DNA from: an uncultured Ignavibacteria bacterium
GTDB taxonomy: Bacteria; Bacteroidota; Ignavibacteria; Kapaibacteriales; UBA2268
Length of the DNA stretch: 8,561 nt
Assembly (NCBI GenBank): GCA_903911805.1
Contig: CAIWET010000431.1
Location: forward strand, 1 to 8,561
Reading direction: 5' to 3'
Shown: piece after piece, positions 5,352 through 8,561 of the stretch
How positions within the stretch are numbered: the first letter of the stretch is position 1
Layout: the number at the start of each line of letters is the position of its first letter
Notes under the pieces: generated by a model
The model's database searches: none
What the model saw: the letters and a program-made list of their open reading frames with translations, nothing else
Told to the model about the DNA's origin: nothing
Program-made: the position numbers and the translations under genes

Positions 5352-7345
5352 TTAGTATTCTCCTCAAAATTTACAAGAGTATATTTGTCGACAATATCAT
5401 CGCCAATTCCATCTAAAAATTGAGATGGTTTTGATAAAATTGTTCCAGATTCCCTATCAAAAATATTAGTTGGGAATGTGATATAAAGTTCTTCTTTTGC
5501 TCTGGTCAAAGCAACATAAAACAATCGTCTTTCTTCTTCCAGTGCATCAATATCGTCTGATGATTTAGACGATGGGAATCTTCCATCTAGTGCCCAAATC
5601 AGAAATACAGCTTTCCATTCTAATCCTTTTGCAGAATGAATTGTAGAAAGTGTTACGAATTCATCTTCTTTAGACTCTTCGCCAATATCAAAAACAGATT
5701 CTACCGGTGGCTCAATTGCCATATCATTCAAAAAATCAGCTACACTTTTATATCTTTCAGTGATATTTGCAAATACTTCAATATCTTTCCATCTTTTTTG
5801 CCAATCGTCATATTTCGATTTGAAGAGTGGCTGATAATATTCAGTAACAAATGCTGATTTTTCTGAAACAGACAATTTTTTTAGTGCAATTTTATCAACT
5901 AAATAAAAAAGTCCTTTTACGTAATCGTTCTCTTTTCCAGCAGTATTGAAATTCATTTTAGTCAAATTGATGAAATTCATTTTTTGCATCTCTTCGATTA
6001 TCTTTTGAGATTTTCTAGGACCAACTCCATCAATTAAATTGAGAATTCTGTTCCAGCTGATAATATCTCGTGGATTATATGCGATTTTGAAAAACGCTAA
6101 TAAATCTTTTACGTGAGAGGTCTCTATGAATTTAAAACCACCAAATTTTTTGAATGGTATATTTGCTTTGGATAATTCGATTTCTAAATCGAATGACAAA
6201 TAAGATGCTCTGAATAAAATTGCGATATCTTCCAATTCAATTCCCATTTCTCTCAATTCAAGGATTTGCTGAGCTACAAAAACTGATTGTTGTCTTTCGT
6301 CTTCACTTATAATGATTTTGGGTAATTCACCATTCAATCTTTTAGTGAAAAGTTCTTTCTCAAACTTGAAAGGAGAAGCACCAATAATAGTATTTGTTAA
6401 ATTCAAGATTGGCTGAGAGCTTCTATAATTTTCCTCAATAAAGAAAGTTTCGCATTTTTTAAATGATTTAGGGAATTCGAGTATATTGCGGTATTCCGCC
6501 CCTCTGAATGAATAAATACTTTGGGCATCATCACCAACAGCCATAACGTTTTCGAACTCATTAACGAGGTTTAAAACTATTCTATGCTGAAGTCTGTTAG
6601 TGTCTTGGTATTCATCAACCATTACATAACGGTATTTTTTTGTTAATTCTTTCTTAACTGCTTCTTTTTCAATTAGAAGTTTTAATAAATTTAACAACAA
6701 ATCATCATAATCCATCACATTGTGGTCTTTTTTGTATTTTTTATATTCTACAAATAATCTTGCAATGCTTTCCGTATCTTCAATAAAAAAAGGATAATCT
6801 TTGGCAATCACATCTTCGATATTCATCAATCTATTTGTAGTCAGATTAAAAATTCTCTCTAATGTTTCTTTTCTTGGGAATCTCTTTTTATTAGTTGCAA
6901 GATTCATTTGAGTTCTAAGCAAATTAATTGTGTCTTCAGCATCAGCCGAATCAATCACATTGAAAGTATTATCGTATCCTATTTGGCTCGCATATTGCCT
7001 TAGAATTGTCATTGCGAAAGAATGGAATGTTCCCCCCGATACTTTTTCACACCTGCCGTCGAGCATTAAAGAGGCTCTTCTGAGCATCTCCGCAGATGAT
7101 TTCCTTGTAAATGTTAAAAGCAAAATTGATTCTGGCGGAATTCCGTCCTCAACTAATCTTGATAATCTGAAAGTTAAAATTCTTGTTTTTCCGGTACCAG
7201 CTCCTGCAACTACTAATGCTGCTCCATTATTATGCATCACAGCAGCATATTGCGAAGGGTTAAGTAATTCAGAGTATTGGACTTTGTATCCGATTCGGTC
7301 TTTTACATAATTATCAGAAGCTTTCTTTAGGACTAATTTCTTCAC
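5348..7345 (-). CDS. UvrD/PcrA/Rep-family SF1 ATP-dependent DNA helicase
   Basis: This 665-residue 3'-5' DNA helicase of superfamily 1A probably works in DNA repair or replication-fork maintenance. All core motifs are present and look intact. They are Q motif LNPSQYAAV (28-36), Walker A AGAGTGKT (47-54), motif Ia LLLTFTRKSSAEM (75-87), TFHSF (106-110), Walker B VDEYQDTN (243-250), motif III GDDAQSIYSFRGA (271-283), motif IV ENYRSS (305-310), motif V STIHSAKGLEW (567-577) and motif VI EEERRLFYVALTRAK (603-617). An MDYDDLLLNLL element (211-221) is also typical. It is somewhat shorter than E. coli UvrD (720), with a reduced C-terminal tail after motif VI and no evident Tudor-like extension. No nuclease domain is visible, which argues against an AddA/RecB role. 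The start is GTG at 7345, overlapping the TPR gene stop by 4 bp (GTGA), with only a weak GGAA upstream, so coupled translation is likely. Whether it is the genome's main PcrA/UvrD or a paralogue cannot be seen here. Confidence 0.95.
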   Translation of the reverse strand: MKKLVLKKASDNYVKDRIGYKVQYSELLNPSQYAAVMHNNGAALVVAGAGTGKTRILTFRLSRLVEDGIPPESILLLTFTRKSSAEMLRRASLMLDGRCEKVSGGTFHSFAMTILRQYASQIGYDNTFNVIDSADAEDTINLLRTQMNLATNKKRFPRKETLERIFNLTTNRLMNIEDVIAKDYPFFIEDTESIARLFVEYKKYKKDHNVMDYDDLLLNLLKLLIEKEAVKKELTKKYRYVMVDEYQDTNRLQHRIVLNLVNEFENVMAVGDDAQSIYSFRGAEYRNILEFPKSFKKCETFFIEENYRSSQPILNLTNTIIGASPFKFEKELFTKRLNGELPKIIISEDERQQSVFVAQQILELREMGIELEDIAILFRASYLSFDLEIELSKANIPFKKFGGFKFIETSHVKDLLAFFKIAYNPRDIISWNRILNLIDGVGPRKSQKIIEEMQKMNFINLTKMNFNTAGKENDYVKGLFYLVDKIALKKLSVSEKSAFVTEYYQPLFKSKYDDWQKRWKDIEVFANITERYKSVADFLNDMAIEPPVESVFDIGEESKEDEFVTLSTIHSAKGLEWKAVFLIWALDGRFPSSKSSDDIDALEEERRLFYVALTRAKEELYITFPTNIFDRESGTILSKPSQFLDGIGDDIVDKYTLVNFEENTN
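5360..5365 (-). promoter_or_regulatory. Ribosome binding site supporting a TTG start (GT4)
   Basis: GAGGAG on the minus strand lies eight bases before the TTG at 5351, within the last codons of the helicase gene. It supports initiation at TTG in the TTGA stop/start overlap. Confidence 0.75.
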
Positions 7346-8496
7346 ACAAGTTCCATTATTCTTTCTAACTTTTCAATTTCTTGCCTGAAAGACTCGGCAT
7401 TTCCCTGGTCTTTAAGCATCAATTTTTGATAAACATCAATTGCAGATTGATATGCGCCTTGTTGCTCATAAATTTTAGCAAGAGTTATGCTCATAATTTC
7501 TAAAGGATTTTCTTCCTCGGAAATATTAAAGTCTTTAGCTTTCAAAGAATCGATTTTAGGTGTTTTTACCTTATCCAATTTTTTTGCTAATAAATTGAAA
7601 GGATCATTCTCAAGAAAATCATTAGGAATATCATTGGAATTAAAACTAAATGTATTAATATTTTGTTTTGGTTTTCTGATATTTTTATCAAATTTTGTAA
7701 ATGGTGGAAAATCAGGAATATCTTTTATAAAAATTTTGGGTTCTTGATTAAATTGCATTAATTTTAGTGGAGAAGACTCCAAACCAGGAATTAAATCGAG
7801 ATTATTAGCTTTCAAAAAGTTCTCATTTGAATTATTTTCATCATCATTCAAAATCAATTTCATAAATGATTCTTTATTTGAATAAGGATTTTCATTTTCA
7901 ATTGATTCGGTTATTTCATCATTTATTTCTAAAATTGAATTATCTTGGAATTCAATAAGTTCTTCTTCATTACTGATTTCATTAATCAAATCAATTTCTG
8001 TTTCAATATTGGATTCAACTAATAATTCAATTTCAGGAGTCTCGAATTGATTAACTTGGTAATCTGAAATTTCATCATTTTCCAATTCTTCAATTATTGA
8101 ACTATCGGCTATATCATCAACGATACCATCAATAATTTCATCTGTTGCTTCATCAATTATATCTTCGTCAGCGATATCTGAAATAATTATTTCTTCCTCG
8201 ATAGATTCCTCAATTATTTCAACTTTATCCAAGGATTCAATCGATTCTTTAATATCTTTTATTAATTGTCTTATTTGACGATTTGCTGGAAATAATGCAA
8301 TTGCATCATCAGCAATTTTTGAAGCTTGGTTATAATCTTTCTTTTCAATCAGACATTTTGCGATAACAAAATATCCTGATGGATAATTCGGAAATGCCTC
8401 CAAACCGGCTATACACATTTCATATGCATCGTCGATTAACCCTGCCATTAATAGCTGTTCAGCTTCCACCGCAAACAATGTTGATATTTCATTCAT
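7342..8496 (-). CDS. TPR protein with long acidic linker, function unknown
   Basis: This 384-residue protein looks like a scaffold or interaction protein. Two TPR-like helical hairpins occupy residues 8-73 (AEQLLMAGLIDDAYEMCIAG, then GYFVIAKCLIEKKDYNQASK). A highly acidic, low-complexity stretch of about 120 residues (87-205) follows, dominated by Ile, Glu, Asp and Ser. A polar, probably disordered segment rich in Asn, Phe, Pro and Lys covers about 206-330. A final TPR-like hairpin lies at 333-368 (SITLAKIYEQQGAYQSAIDV), followed by a charged helix to the end. No signal peptide or membrane span is seen, so it is probably cytoplasmic. Its stop overlaps the helicase start by 4 bp, which suggests co-translation with the helicase and a possible physical link. 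The ATG at 8496 has no Shine-Dalgarno sequence, only A/T-rich leader DNA. It is the first gene of the run inside the window. Similar TPR proteins are familiar from Ignavibacteria/Chlorobi genomes, but I cannot name a function. Confidence 0.85.
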   Translation of the reverse strand: MNEISTLFAVEAEQLLMAGLIDDAYEMCIAGLEAFPNYPSGYFVIAKCLIEKKDYNQASKIADDAIALFPANRQIRQLIKDIKESIESLDKVEIIEESIEEEIIISDIADEDIIDEATDEIIDGIVDDIADSSIIEELENDEISDYQVNQFETPEIELLVESNIETEIDLINEISNEEELIEFQDNSILEINDEITESIENENPYSNKESFMKLILNDDENNSNENFLKANNLDLIPGLESSPLKLMQFNQEPKIFIKDIPDFPPFTKFDKNIRKPKQNINTFSFNSNDIPNDFLENDPFNLLAKKLDKVKTPKIDSLKAKDFNISEEENPLEIMSITLAKIYEQQGAYQSAIDVYQKLMLKDQGNAESFRQEIEKLERIMELV

Positions 8497-8527
8497 AATT
8501 TTTTTAAAAATATTTTTAAAAATTTAT

Positions 8528-8546
8528 CAAAAATAAAGAAATTATG
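8528..8546 (-). promoter_or_regulatory. Possible promoter elements upstream of the TPR gene (weak)
   Basis: Two candidates lie 30-50 bases before the TPR start. CATAAT (8546-8541) matches five of six bases of a sigma-70 -10 box. TATTTTTG (8535-8528) matches the Bacteroidetes TAnnTTTG -7 element. The -35 partner of the first would fall outside the window, and the second lacks a good TTTG -33 box. In DNA this AT-rich both may be chance. Confidence 0.2.
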
Positions 8547-8561
8547 CTTAATTTTAACAGA

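Noticed and set aside
5636..5857. Plus-strand frame of 73 codons opposite the helicase gene
   Set aside because: It lies wholly inside the helicase, whose motifs run continuously through this part on the other strand.
6930..7310. Plus-strand frame of 126 codons opposite the helicase N-terminus
   Set aside because: The region encodes the helicase Walker A and motif Ia on the minus strand; the opposite frame shows no domain or ribosome binding site and is a shadow.
7487..7747. Plus-strand frame of 86 codons opposite the TPR gene
   Set aside because: It has a low-complexity composition mirroring the TPR protein's linker and no recognisable features.

Overview
This is an AT-rich bacterial window (about 30% GC by eye) with nine protein-coding features, all on the minus strand. 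I see no RNA genes, insertion sequences, CRISPR arrays or origins. Standard stop codons are used, including TGA. Several genes have strong Shine-Dalgarno sequences (AGGAGG, GAGGAG, AAGGAG). Gene content and protein style point to a low-GC member of the Bacteroidota/Chlorobiota/Ignavibacteriota (FCB) assemblage. The strong ribosome binding sites fit Ignavibacteria- or Chlorobi-like lineages better than typical Bacteroidetes. This placement is inference, not a measurement.

Read in the direction of transcription (high to low coordinates), the window falls into three blocks. Block 1 (8496 to 2338) holds five genes. They are a TPR protein with a long acidic linker, a UvrD/PcrA-type SF1 helicase, a GT4-type glycosyltransferase, a GT9 (heptosyltransferase-like) glycosyltransferase, and the radical-SAM enzyme QueE of 7-deazaguanine (queuosine) synthesis. 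The first three are joined by 4-bp stop/start overlaps (GTGA, then TTGA). A 67-bp gap follows, and the GT9 stop lies one base from the QueE start. This looks like one mixed-function transcription unit.

Block 2 (2280 to 1890) is a small toxin-antitoxin-like pair. The antitoxin-like gene looks intact. The overlapping PIN-domain toxin gene is only 64 codons long and holds just the first part of the fold, so the toxin is probably dead or highly reduced.

Block 3 (1761 to 9) is a two-gene ABC exporter: a BcrA/NatA-type ATPase starting at TTG, followed with an 8-bp overlap by a six-helix ABC-2 permease. Its substrate cannot be told from the sequence.

Three start sites were set or corrected from ribosome binding sites: permease at 845, antitoxin at 2280 and QueE at 3003. 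Three genes use non-ATG starts: ATPase TTG, GT4 TTG and helicase GTG. I do not see a clearly new biological system. The items most worth a second look are the amputated PIN toxin beside its intact antitoxin, and the translationally coupled TPR-helicase-glycosyltransferase trio.
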